Positions 35,561-47,172 of a stretch of 64,000 nucleotides of DNA are shown here, piece after piece. A model generated the notes under the pieces. That model saw nothing but the letters and a program-made list of their open reading frames with translations. It had not been told where the DNA came from and searched no databases. The position numbers were made by a program, and so were the translations under genes. The number at the start of each line of letters is the position of its first letter. The stretch's first letter is position 1. The stretch is from Symsagittifera roscoffensis (taxonomy: Eukaryota > Xenacoelomorpha > Acoela > Convolutidae), in contig NC_087063.1 of NCBI RefSeq assembly GCF_963678635.1, positions 80,647,574-80,711,573 on the forward strand, written 5' to 3'.

Positions 35561-36169
35561 ATCCATATTTAATCCATGGGCCCAGTAACACATTTTTTTA
35601 GAGTAAGTATTATAACCTTCAATGAACACTTTTTTGCTCCACACAAAACTAGTGCTATACTAAGTGACACAGATAATTTTTTTATTTAGGCTCAAAAAAA
35701 TAGTCAACTGCTTCCAGTCTGAAAAAAATAAACTCAAGCACAACCTAGTAAACGTGAAAAATTTGGCAGAGAATAAGATGTGAATCATCAATTGATGAAA
35801 CAAAAAGTTGCAAAAATGATCAAAGTAGGAACAAACAAGATTTAAGAACAAGTTCAAAAAATCAGTGTCTTTTGAGCCAACAATTGCAGCTCAGCAGGTT
35901 GCTGGGCAAACAAAAAACCAGGATACAATTTAAAAATGGCTTCACCTCATGTAGATGCATCTGATCAGTGGCATGAAAAAGACCTTATAAGTTTCAAACG
36001 ACAGAACGCTCTAAAGCACAGCAAAAACCTTATGCGATCTGACAGATCTCAAAATCCACCAAAACGCTTCGGCAAACCGTACACCTACAACAGTGAACAA
36101 CTAGCACATCTTTTTGAAAACGAAATATACAAGCAGGCGATTGAATCTACCGATCAGAGCAAATGGTAC

Positions 36170-36835
36170 GAAGCAATACGAAGCGAAAAAGTTCTTTAAT
36201 TGAAGGTCAAATAAGGAATTTAACCGAACAACTTCAAGACATTATTGTTATTTCAGGCATATGAGTGTATAAAAAAAAATTAACAAAAGTGGGAGGAGTG
36301 CCTCAAGACATCAATGTTTTTTCAGGCATATGGGTTTGTAAAGTGAAGTCAACAAAAAATGTGCGATTGATTCAAAGCCCGATATGTAGCCAAAAGTTTT
36401 AAACAAGTCGAAGGCCTCGAATACTTTCAAACATATGCACAGGCTGGTAAACCAGAACTTTTCGAACACTTCTAACCCATTATTGGTACCAAGAAATAGC
36501 AAATTTTCTAATCGAGCAAAACTTTATTAGAAGAAAAATTGAATATTGCCTATTCTATAAGACTAGAGGGAGCAAAATATTTCAAGTCTTAAGCTGGGTC
36601 GACAATCTAATTTCAGCATGTTCTCATGAACAAAAAATAGAGTACCTTAAGACTACATTTGAAAGCAAGTTTCGAATGGATGATAGAGGAGAATTAGAGT
36701 GGTTTCTAGGAACGCGAATTGAGAAAACTGAAAATGTAATTACCCTAGACTAAATCATTTTTACAAGAAGCATTCTCACAACATTTATTATGCAAGATTG
36801 TAAGCCGTCGAAATCACCAACCAAAGTAAATTAAT
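36170..36835 (+). pseudogene. copia reverse transcriptase remnant, unit 2
   Basis: Same blocks as unit 1, with VDN replacing VDD at the catalytic box (GTCGACAATCTAATT), a loss of the catalytic aspartate specific to this unit. Confidence 0.85.
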
Positions 36836-38049
36836 TTTTGTTTTTCTACATTATCTTATTTGCTTGTCGATTTTTTTCCTACTCACCAGTAGCGGGCGTT
36901 TAACAGTGTTCAACTAAAAACAGTTCCGAAATTAAGCCTTTCTTTCGGCACTGTGATACTTCGGCACTGTTGCACTGCCTCTAATAGTTCGAAATGAGTT
37001 TTATGGAGTTAAAACTACTTTCAGAATTTTGGCGAACAAATCAGAATTCAGAATTTAACAAAATTTTTCTTCCTAAATGCAAATTGCACGAGACGCATTC
37101 TTTGCATGCAAAACTTGATCTTCATTCTAATCTTTAAGAAGTTTTCTTTCACAAAAAAGCGGCAATTTTTTTCTCACAACTAGTTAAAAACAAATGAGAA
37201 GTATTTCGCTTTTTATATGTACTTTAAAAAATGCAAGGTGAAAATTATTTTAATTACTTACCTTAACGTAACTTTATGATAATCATTTTTTGTATGGAGA
37301 TCAACCCGGCCCGGGAGCTATCTAATTTTAAAATAATATTTTTGACCATTTATATTAGTTTTGTTGAACAATTTCAGCACTTGAAAAAGAAAAACTCACA
37401 GAAAGTTTAGACGAAGAAATCGTATCGAAATACTGATGATAACTTTTTCTGAGTTCATGCCCTGAGCCCGCTTGTATTGACTCGTTGAACAAAATGTTGC
37501 TTTATCTTAAAAGCTGGTTTGCCTTGAAATCGAAAATCAAACTATTATAGAAGAGGCGACTACGTTTCAAAATGTGTTAGATAAGAAAAGCTAAATACTT
37601 TGGGTCCAAACTAGAAGTATCAAGTCATTTGATGCATTGGTCATTTTTTTTTTACCTTTTCCTTTTTTTTCAGATAAATATAGCAACTTGTTTTAGTTTC
37701 TATGTGCATTTTGGAGATCCTTTCATGCAAAAACTTCTTATTGCAAAAGTTTCAATAAACATAAAAAAATTTAAAAAATGATTTTTTAAATTTGTCGCGC
37801 GTCAAATGTCATGCGCTTTCGACGATAATAAAAATGTTCAAAGGTGGTTTTTTCAGCTCTGAAAATTTGTCTGGATAAAAAAACCACCCCGAGCACAAAT
37901 ATTTAATCAGTTTCTTCGAGAGTCGGAACAGTAACACGCATTTAGACTATATGGCTGCAAATTTCGATTCTTACGTTGTAAAATAACTAAAGCCAATATT
38001 GTGAAAGCAAAAAATTTTTTTTAAGCTATCTAGTTTTGAACTATTTCAT

Positions 38050-38265
38050 CTGTGGTGGGACACGTAGGATTTATTCGGCATAGAGGATCGGTGAACGTGT
38101 CGATATTCTCTCGAGCGTCAAAAACGAGGGATCCACGAGAACACTTGGAGGCGAAGTCATATGAGGCAAAGCGTTCTCGTGGATCCCTCGTTTTTGACGC
38201 TCGAGAAAATATCTACACGTTCACCGATCCTCTATGCCCAAAAAATCCTACGTGTCCCATCACAG
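38050..38265. repeat. 93-bp inverted duplication in copia RNase H
   Basis: Arms 38050-38142 and 38173-38265 around a 30-base loop, with several mismatches between arms. The inverted copy continues to about 38460 with reversed R2-type sequence. Unit 1 has no such structure, so the event postdates the dimer, and the mismatches show it is not fresh. Confidence 0.92.
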
Positions 38266-38459
38266 ATAACATAACTTTTCAAAGTTGAGCTCAGGTTTTC
38301 AGATAATATAATAATGTTAGTTTTGTCTGACGAACTTTGTCTGAAGAATAAATAAACGCGGAGTACAACTATTCAGCCACTTTCTCTGAAAGTTGGAACA
38401 ACAAAACGAGTTCAAAACCAGATAGCTTGAAAAATTCATTTTTTTAGGTTCACAATATT

Positions 38460-38730
38460 GCTCGAGATTGCAGCGGAGAAGAAAATCATACCTTGTTAAA
38501 TTGTTATAATCGATTTAGGATTTCGTCAGAGACTTAATAAGTACACGCTTCACCCGGATAACCAAATAGCGAGAACCACGGTTGAGACACCAAAATCCAA
38601 CCCAGAAGTTAAAACGCCAATGAAAGATATTGCAATGATCCAAACTTCAGGATGTTATGAGGGGATAGAAATGCAACATTTTCAATCAGAGTTGATGTTA
38701 ACAAACTGTCTAACAAAGGCGATCGGCTGA
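38460..38730 (+). pseudogene. copia RNase H remnant, unit 2
   Basis: Continues after the inverted duplication with IAAEKKII, then LHPDNQIARTTVETPKSN and TNCLTKAIG before the stop, matching 32690-32961. Confidence 0.8.
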
Positions 38731-39718
38731 AAAAAACTTAAAGGGTTGAGTCGAGAGTAATTAACGGAAAATTTGAGCGAGGGTTCAAGGCGACATGAGC
38801 TGAGGTACCCATTTTGGATGCATGAAACCGGAATTGAATCCATTTTACGAAGATTAGTTACAGTTTTTACAGTTATACATTGCCTTGGGCAACCTTCTGG
38901 CCTTGATATTAAATAATTATGATACAACTAACTTTGAATGACAGTCCGTTTTGTGTACTGAATTAACCGTTGATAGTCGCTAATTTTTTCAATTTAAAAT
39001 AAAGTCTAAACTCACAACAAAAAAGTGCCACAAATGACCTTAGGAAAAAGATTGAGAGGTGTCTTCTCCGAATAATAAAACTCGTCTAATTCATGAAGAC
39101 TGTGTTCCACGACAAGTAAAGTTTTGTTTATTAACACTTTGAAAAAACGACCACGAAGAACAAATTCTGAAGAAAACATTATTTAGTAATACTGACAATT
39201 ATAATGTTAGTTAGCCCGAAAAGTATAACAGTATAAACGCTTAAAAAAAATTACCAAAATTACCAAAAAAAACTTCCAAAACTACCTTAACAAAAAACCA
39301 CCAACAGTTAGCAAAAAATAATTGCCCCGACATAAAAATTTTGCATTGGCGCGCAGGTTGCCTTTAACGTTGTTTCGGTTGCCAATCCCTTTTCTTGGAA
39401 CGCCAAGGTCGAGTTCATATTCCTTGCAGCATTTTCTTGGCATCTGCTTTGCATAACACGATGCTCGTCTCTCAGCCGAACTCATCAATTCTGCGCTCCA
39501 CGCAAAGCAATTAAAACTACAAAAAACTTTAAAACAAACTATTTTTGATGTTGTATACTAAATTTTGAAAACTATTTAAATTTTATAAGTGAAAAATGTG
39601 TTGTGCCAAAATTTCATAGAGTAACCTGAAAATGCAGCTTAAAATTAAAAACTCGCTTACCTACTGGGGCTATCTGCCCTCATTGAAAACCTTAATGGTA
39701 TTAATTTTAAATTAAAAC

Positions 39719-41113
39719 AAGACTGCTCGTATCAGGTTTATGGAGCAGTAATGACATAAATATCATTAACAAATTGAATGTAAAAGAAAAAATGAAAAAA
39801 AAAATAGTTATGGGGGTTTAAAGATTGCCATTTTGGCCATTTCGGGACAATTAACGCGCGGTATATTTCGCGCTATTAACGCGTATGCGGAGAGTTAATC
39901 CGTCTTGAAAATCGTTCCAAATTGGTTGAAAGAAGCTTATTTGCCATAATCAGTTTGTTACAAGGAGCGAAATCTATGTACAAGGAGCGAAAACTAAATC
40001 GACGTGGCGTTCCAAGAAAAGGGATTCGCAACCGAAACAACGTTAAAGGCAACCTGCGCGCCAATGCAAAATTTCTGCGTCGGGGCAATTATTTTTTGCA
40101 AATTTTTGGTAGTTTTTTTTTTGTTAAGGTAGTTTTGGAATTTTTTTGGCAGTTTTGGTAATTTTTTTGTTAATCGTTTATACTGTTATATTTTTCCGGC
40201 TACCTAACATTATAATTGTCAGTATTACAAAATAAAGTTTTCTTCAGAATTTGTTTATGTTGTTGTTTTTTCAAAGTGTTAGTATTCGGAAGTTAGCTTA
40301 TTTTGGAACACAGTCTTCATGAATTAGACTAGTTTTATTATTCGGAGAAGACACCTCTCAACCTTTTTCCTGAGGTAATTTGTGGCACTTTTTTGTAGTG
40401 AGTTCAGGTCTTATTTTAAAGTGAAAAGTTTAGCGACTATCAACGGTTAATTCAGTACACAAAACGGACTGTCATTCAAACTTAGTTGTATCATAATAAT
40501 CAGGGTCGGATTAAGGGGGGGGGGGGGGCGGGGGCTTGGAGGCATGGAGGTTTATGGTTCGGGGTGGTTTTTTATCCAGACAAATTTTGAGTGCTGAAAA
40601 AACCACGTTTGAACATTTTTATTATCGTCGAAAGCCCATGACATTTAATGCGCGACAAATTTAAAAAATCATTTTTTAAATTTTTTTATGTTTATTGAAA
40701 CTTTTGCAATAAGAAGTTTTTGCATGAAAGGATCTCCAAAATGCACATAGAAACTAAAACAAGTTGCTATATTTATCTGAAAAAAAAGGAAAAGGTAAAA
40801 AAAAAATGACCAATGCATCAAATGACTTGATACTTCTAGTTTGGACCCAAAGTATTTAGCTTTTCTTATCTAACACATTTTGAAACGTAGTCGCCTCTTC
40901 TATAATAGTTTGATTTTCGATTTCAAGGCAAACCAGCTTTTAAGAGTTTGCAATATTTTGTTCAACGAGTCAATACAAGCGGGCTCAGGGCATGAACTCA
41001 GAAAAAGTTATCCTCAGTCTTTCTTTTAATTTTTTAATGTTATTACTGCTCCATAAATCTTAAAGGGAAGTCGGAACATTCAGCGCTTCGCCTTGATACG
41101 AGCAGTCTTGTTC
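39719..41113 (+). mobile_element. R1 repeat interrupted by an inverted partial copia copy
   Basis: R1 starts at about 39814 (GGGGGTTTAAAGATTGCC), runs to about 40005, and resumes at about 41030 (ATGTTATTACTGCTCCATAAA) to CGAGCAGTCTTGTT. The middle (about 40010-41025) is an inverted copy of copia unit sequence: reverse complement of about 39410-38900, a G-rich spacer (40500-40555), then reverse complement of about 37890-37430. Upstream, 39719-39745 is a reversed R1 end. Confidence 0.8.
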
Positions 41114-42355
41114 CTTTTTATATGCCTTGGCTTAAATAGCAGGGAAATCAAAACATAGAGTCGTGACTTCCATTCACCAGTTGTTGAAATTTCATTAAAA
41201 GAAAAAAATTGACTAAAATTGCTGAGAGGCAAAAAAGTCTCTTTATAAGCGAGTTGAAAACTACCAGTCTTCATTTTCTCAACTTCCTCAAACTTCAACC
41301 AAACTAAACCGCTACTAGGCCGATCTACTACCCTGAACAGTGACTTAGTTCACTGGATTCATTTTAGGGTAGTATTTCTGATCTAATACCGCGGACAGTG
41401 TCTTAGTTTACTGACTCCAGTTTAAAGTAGTACATCCAAAAAACATTTATAAACAGGTTGTAAATTTTGTTGTAGTTCGAACCACATAAAAGTTGTTCCT
41501 TTTTTTCATGACCAATGAGGACATCTTTTAGTTTACCACGCAGAGTTTTCATTGTTGCAGAAAAATTTCAACTTTGAACGAAACACGAAACTAACCGTTT
41601 CTCATTGCCTCATATTTTTTATTTAAAACCAACATTCAGTTTTTGTGTTTTCGTTTTCGAACTATATCTGGTTTAAAAATGAGACATCCCCGTTATCATA
41701 ATTCATTTTAATTTTTCTTTTTTTTTCTGATCGTTAAGTTTTGTTCAAGATCGTGATCACTTTTAGCTGATATTCCATCAAGAATATGACTTCCTTGTCC
41801 TCGTGTTCAGTGATTAATTAGCAATATTCATTTTGCGACTATGTAAGGGACTACGGATCTATGTAATTCCCCTCCCCTATGGTATGTAGCAAAGAATAAG
41901 CAACCCTATAACGAACTAAATCAATGGTTAAGAGTACCAAATATTTTGAACCAAGTAGCGAAGTCACCGCGTGAGGTCTGTAATAGGAAGGGAAATAGTT
42001 CAAGAGATCCCTAACAAGAGATGTTCAGATTTTTCTAAAAGAAATTAACACCCATAATTTTTAGACCGTTTTTTTTTTCAAAAACGATACCAGTGTTCTG
42101 AAGTTTGGATAAACTGACCATTTCCTAAATAAATTGACAGCAAAGTTTCCTGAGAGTACGGTGAACCATTGATATACATTACTAAATGAAGTTGTCATCT
42201 TTCAAAAGTCAAAAATCAGTTTGCTGTCATTGAGTCAAAAAGTTCACTTGATTTTTGAAAATCAAAAGAACAATATGCATATTTGAGAGCTGCCAACACT
42301 TTTATTTCATCAAAATAATCATTAAATAATTGTGTTCAGCTATTTTGAATTAATC
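41114..42355. other. gene-free stretch upstream of the secreted-protein exon
   Basis: No gene recognised. An acceptor-like GTGTTCAG just before 42340 could join a non-coding 5' exon. Confidence 0.4.
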
Positions 42356-43000
42356 ATGAGACTAGTATTGATTGTTATTTTACAATTGAACAGCTTTATA
42401 AGTCCGGTTTTAGTAGCTTTCCAGGCGCCGACGCCAACAGTTTGTGGTAAAACTAAGCCAGATAAGGGTCAGCACCAGACTTGTGAATGCAGCGGAGCGG
42501 TTTTAACCAAATGTTACGCCAAGGAGAATTCCCGGAAAGATATAAACGAACTGGATTTGTGGAACCTCAACGCCAATGACATAGCGGAAGATTTTCAATT
42601 TCTCAACAGCTCAGTAGTTTTCAGGCAAAGGGGGAATAAAGTTCACGTCTTTTTCGCATACACGCCTCTTACTCACTTCGCGCCATTGGTTCGCATACTT
42701 AAAAAACAGAAAGGGGAAGTTGCAAAGTTAACTTACTACGAACATACCAACATCAATACTCAAGATATTCTGCAGTTTCTAGAAGATGCCCGGGACACCC
42801 TGGACACAATCATATTCCACAACATCAAGCCAGATTACCCACAGGTGCTGGATCTGAGTCATATCAATTTCACAAAACTCGCAGTCATGGATTTCAGATT
42901 CAACAACGAAAACTTCACCGTCAAGCTCCCAGATATTATCAAGGCTAGACTATATAATTTTGAAAATGGAAACTATTTATTTATTAACTATAACTATTAA
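42356..43000 (+). CDS. secreted protein with cysteine-rich N-terminus, LRR-like exon A
   Basis: From the ATG at 42356 the frame opens with a hydrophobic signal peptide (MRLVLIVILQLNSFISPVLV) and then CGK-CECSG-KCY, reminiscent of a leucine-rich-repeat N-terminal cap. Degenerate repeats follow with hydrophobic residues at about 24-residue spacing (LDTIIFHNIK, VLDLSHINFTKLAVMDFRF) and possible N-glycosylation sites (NSS, NFT). Codon composition is balanced, unlike the surroundings. The frame stops at 43000 inside a short local duplication (42945-42990 versus 43008-43055), so the true 3' splice point is unclear. It may be the 5' exon of the gene continuing at 47007. Confidence 0.6.
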   Translation: MRLVLIVILQLNSFISPVLVAFQAPTPTVCGKTKPDKGQHQTCECSGAVLTKCYAKENSRKDINELDLWNLNANDIAEDFQFLNSSVVFRQRGNKVHVFFAYTPLTHFAPLVRILKKQKGEVAKLTYYEHTNINTQDILQFLEDARDTLDTIIFHNIKPDYPQVLDLSHINFTKLAVMDFRFNNENFTVKLPDIIKARLYNFENGNYLFINYNY

Positions 43001-43055
43001 ATATATTTTATCAAGGATAGACTATATAACTTTGAAAATGGTTAACTATTTTCTG
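42943..43055. repeat. local tandem duplication at the end of exon A
   Basis: ATCAAGG-TAGACTATATAA-TTTGAAAATGG occurs at about 42940-42970 and 43009-43040. The second copy is followed by a strong donor-like CAAAG|GTAAGA at 43069, but stop codons intervene in the exon A frame. Confidence 0.75.
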
Positions 43056-44490
43056 CCTATTGACAAAGGTAAGAAATTTGTATCAACTAATACAAATTCG
43101 CATACTGATGTGAAAGCCTTTCTATTAGTCGTTCATATGAATGGAAACTTTGCTCTAGGTAATCTAGAGGTAAATGTTGACAAAAGTTCAAAAAAATCAG
43201 TTCAAAGATTGTTGACGACAAATCAGTTTTTTTTTTCAGATGATAGAAATTCAAAAAAAAAACTCAAACATCGCCGTCTCGTAGCGACTCTAAAAACTAT
43301 AACTTCAGATTATTTACCAAAAATGTGTTGCTCAATTCTGACAAAAGAATGATATCAAACAAAAACTTTTCTAGATGTGATTTGGAAGCCAAACAAATCA
43401 TTCAGACGAGCTTTTTTTTCAGAAACTCTTTTAATGCAGACTTACTTACTTTATAATTACCATACATATTATCATTTGATCGTGTCAGTGTGTTTCTGTT
43501 TGTCATGATAATTTTGTTTACCGATCCAGCCAAATCTTGGCATCATTATCATACCTATTCTGTGATTGCTACCACAAAAATTTTGAAATAAATTCAAACA
43601 CGTGCAAAAACAAAAGAAAAACTAACTTAGGAAATTTGTAATTTTAATTTTCAAACTCACATAGCTTCAAAAAAATGATCGCAAGCGGAAAAGTTTTCTA
43701 AATCATTTTAGGCTCAAAATTACAAAATCAGTCGATATTAAACAGGCAAAACATAAAAGATAATGATGTTTGATTGAATAAAAAACATCAAAATTCAATG
43801 AAAGTCTGTACTATTTTTTAAAGGACAAGCGATCAATTTAAAAATTGAGTATTCCAAATACAAAATTAAGCTGCAGTTGTCAAAGACTAGAAAAATGACG
43901 CTGAAACAAAACAGAACGCTAAAAAGGAAAAAATATATACGAATATACTAAAAAGAGATATTATAGAAAAAATTGAAAATTCGAATTTGGAACCCTTTCA
44001 CACTTTCATGATACCGAAACTATTTTTTTTGCCATGGTTTTTACAGAAATGATTTGAAGCTTTGAAGTTATTTTATTCGAAATGAAACACTAAAAAACTA
44101 TCGAAAAACATTTTTAGTAGAGTTAAACGAAAACTTCATGGTTTATAATTCTATAATAAGCCTGCTCGCTTGCTTTACTCGTTCAAAATAAGAATAATAG
44201 ACAAAATTTAAAAGAAAGTAAAAATGAGTGACCCAAATAAAAAGTTCCCTCCCATTTTTCTAATGTCGGAACAATTAACCAATCGAAACTGAGTTTTCAG
44301 AAAGACGAAACGTTTTTTATGATGAAGAGAGTTTATACGGGAGATGTTGAAAATCATCAACATTATGGGAGCTCTTCAAATTCTAAGACCTTCTAGTTTT
44401 AGTAATTTTGATTTTCCTGGGTTCAGATGCCCAAAAATCTACATATTTTACTGAAACTTGTTTTTAGGAACTTCCTCCCCATAAATAAAA
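43056..44490. other. gene-free stretch
   Basis: AT-rich. Near 44157 lies GCCTGCTCGCTTGCTTTACTCG, related to sequences near 53686 and 53826 (repeat R6). Open frames are of low complexity. Confidence 0.45.
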
Positions 44491-44501
44491 AAAAGCATGA
44501 A

Positions 44502-44688
44502 CGAGAGCTATATAAATGCATATGCATTTGCATCAGTTTTTCTTTATGTGCGAAACTAGTTCACATGAATGAAAAATTATGAATTTGGTTTTAATTAGCT
44601 CTACTTGAAAAAGTCTTCATTCATGTGAACTAGTTTTGCACATACAAAAAATTTGATGCAAATACATATGCATTTATATAGTTCTCGT
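44502..44688. repeat. foldback with about 72-bp arms
   Basis: Arms 44502-44572 and 44617-44688, including ATAAATGCATATGCATTTG and AACTAGTTCACATGAATGA in inverted order, around a 44-base AT-rich loop. Arms carry a few mismatches. Non-coding. Confidence 0.88.
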
Positions 44689-45400
44689 AGCGACTAAAAT
44701 ATATATCTCGCAGTATTGCTACAAAAAATGGGTTACCTTAACTTTATTAAACGATATAACAACCAAATATTCCTTCTAGTTGTGATTTGGAAGCGGTGAT
44801 TTGAGGTTTTTTGCGCTGAAAGTTTTTTTTCGGGGCTTAGTTTATGCTAGTCAAATATTGCAAGTCAAGTTTTGTCTATAGTTGTAATAATCCCAAATTG
44901 TCTGAGAGGGCCACACTTTGTCAATTCTTTTCGTTAGCTGAACGGACAAAATCTTGGTCATTATTATTGAAATACCTAAAATAAAGAAAAAAAAAGACGT
45001 ACAGCATCTGCACTTTTCAAACTCAAATAATTTAACAAAAAAGGGGTTGCAAAAGAAAATAAATTATGTTAGGCTTAATATCTTCAAAAGTCGGATGAAA
45101 AAGTTGATGGTCATGCTTTAGAATATACTGACACATTTAAGTAACAAAAAAAATTTTCAATAGACAAATGCCTCAATTTTAGAGATTATTCCAACAAAGT
45201 TTGCAAAAATTAACAATATTCAATGGAATAATGTACCGGGCCCGATGTGTTTATTCAAAAAATGTCTGATAATATTTTTTAACGTTTGCCACGCCAAAAA
45301 ATCTCATATAGTCTGCTTTCTTATGGTTGTACGTCAAAAAGTTAGTTGAGTAAAATTGTCGCACAGAAAAAAGTGTTAAGAACCGAATTTCTCAAAAGAT

Positions 45401-45971
45401 AATAGTATGATCATATTAGTAACGTTTTTGATGATAACAAATTGATTTTATTTTTAGACGTTTCCTTAGTCACAATTTTTTTAAAAAGGTTTGACCAGCT
45501 GCAATATCAATCTCCGAATCCTTTGTTAGAGGTTGATTCAATAAATTTCGTTGCTCAGAACGGTCAAGGCCTGAAGCTATTTTGCAGATAAAACTAGCAT
45601 GTTCACAAAAAGGGCTAATGCTATTTCTGTAAGCATAACTAAATAACACAATACTTGCTCAGAAAAAGAATTGAATCCCAAAAACTTAACGAAAATATCT
45701 GATATTGAGTTTCGGAATCTTTCCTTATTTTAAGGGAACCGGCATGGGGTGCTACTATAGGCAATTCTGCCTGTATGGTGTCCCTGGCAGGGTGAATTTA
45801 TTACTAATTTGTAGTTTGTACCTGCGTCTGGATTCAAATTCGACGTAAGCGGTCAAAATACAAAAAAAAACGGGGAAATGAACCTTTTTTTGAAAATTTT
45901 GACTAAGGAAACGTTTAAAATTAGTATCAATTTGTTATCATCAAAAACGTTACTAATATGATCATACTATT
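45401..45971. mobile_element. foldback/TIR element with about 84-bp inverted ends
   Basis: Left arm 45401-45486 and right arm 45888-45971 share AATAGTATGATCATATTAGT, AACGTTTTTGATGATAACAA and CGTTTCCTTAGTCA in inverse order. The 400-bp interior includes TGGATTCAAATTCGACG near 45830, which resembles a tRNA-type B box, so a SINE may be nested. No transposase frame. Confidence 0.8.
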
Positions 45972-46423
45972 GCAATACGATTAAGAAAACACCAAAACAA
46001 AGCTCCAAAAAGGCAAAAAAGAAAGGGTAGAAAAAAAGCTCTTTCATTATTTTTGAACCTTCAGATTTTGAATAGTATATTTGCACAATTTTGACACCGG
46101 CACTTGGTAGGGTGTCTTGAAATTTTAGCCAGCTATAAAAACGGACAAATAGTTAGATTCTGCAAATCAGAACTATTTATTTGAAAATACTTGAGTTTCG
46201 GTATTCTCCCATTTGATGCAGAAAATTTTCGCGGGAGAAGTTGATGATGAATGGGATCCTGGAGTTTCCAAGATCACAGGGAGTGGCCCATTCTTCATTG
46301 TGAGTTAATGAAGCTAGTCTCACAGCTCTTTCATTTATCATTATAGAGAATCAATTTTCCATTAAAAAAAAGTGTGAGTCGTTTGTGGCTTTTTGTTGAG
46401 TTTTCTCGTTTTCCGCTTTTTTA

Positions 46424-46742
46424 AAAAAGTCTTTGATTAAAAAAAAACATGGTTAGAGATTTTACCGATGTGTAAAAAGATCAGATATGCATAAAAAACA
46501 TGAAATATTCAAAAAAACTCACGAGCATAGTTGTTATCTGTGTTTTACAGTTTTAATATTGTAGATTTTGTTTATATACACACACTTCAACACTTCAAAA
46601 TCTACAATATTAAAACTGTAAAACACAGAAAACAACTATGCTCGTGATGTTTTTTGAATATTTCATGTTTTTATGCGCATCTGATCTTTTTACACATCGG
46701 TAAAATCTCTAACCATGTTTTTTTTTAATCAAAGGCTTTTTC
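46424..46742. repeat. hairpin 1: about 145-bp inverted arms around a 27-base loop
   Basis: Left arm about 46424-46569, loop 46570-46596 (begins GTTTATATACACAC, ends TTCAACACTTC), right arm about 46597-46742. Arms include ATGGTTAGAGATTTTACCGA and ACGAGCATAGTTGTT with a handful of mismatches and small indels. Non-coding. Confidence 0.93.
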
Positions 46743-46746
46743 AATT

Positions 46747-46827
46747 CATACTTTTATTCCGTTATGTGAACTTTGTTTATATACACACTTCAACACTTCA
46801 AAGTTCACATAACGGAATAAAAGTATG
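46747..46827. repeat. hairpin 2: perfect 28-bp arms around the same loop
   Basis: Arms 46747-46774 and 46800-46827 are exact inverses. The loop (46775-46799, 25 bases) equals the loop of hairpin 1 except for one missing AC. The stem sequence is unrelated to that of hairpin 1. Confidence 0.96.
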
Positions 46828-47006
46828 ATGACCAAAGATGCTTGTCGTGGCCTGATTAGTCCGTATGCCAATTTTGTTTCAACTCGCAGGTGCCTAAAAA
46901 AGTTTAAAAAAAGAGCCTCAAATGTTATCAAATAATGCATGCTGACGAAGGAGGAGGAGCGCACATCCGCAGATCGTATTAAAAATTACCTGAATTTCGT
47001 GTTCAG

Positions 47007-47172
47007 GTGAAAGGAAAAAAGTTTAAACTGGACTATGACCTGGAAGATTTGGTGAAAGCAGACAGCGATGACAGAGAGAACAGACGACACTTCCCTGGTG
47101 TGAGGATCACAAACACCACGGTGGAAAATTCAGAAGTTGTCTACTACATTGATCGGGATAAACGCTTGCAGG
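47007..47172 (+). CDS. secreted-protein gene, exon B
   Basis: Follows the acceptor TTTCGTGTTCAG and ends at CAGG|GTAAAT, giving 55 codons plus one base. The peptide is charged (LDYDLEDLVKADSDDRENRR, then EVVYYIDRDKRLQ) and contains N-T-T. I do not recognise the domain. Balanced base composition against AT-rich flanks supports real coding. Its end phase (1) fits the start of exon C at 50105. Confidence 0.55.

Larger units (their letters stand above)
33521..39282 (+). mobile_element. decayed Ty1/copia element, unit 2
   Basis: Direct repeat of 27744-33520 with small indels: LTR right part, primer site at 33803-33817, gag about 34260-34660, integrase about 35010-35560, RT about 36170-36835, R2-type insertion, RNase H about 38460-38730, LTR left part to about 39282. 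It lacks the gag palindrome but has its own inverted duplication at 38050-38460. Frames are broken in both units, partly at different positions. Confidence 0.88.

Noticed and set aside
39876-40161. Arginine-rich frames on both strands
   Set aside because: They lie at the junction of R1 and the inverted copia copy and are repeat-derived.
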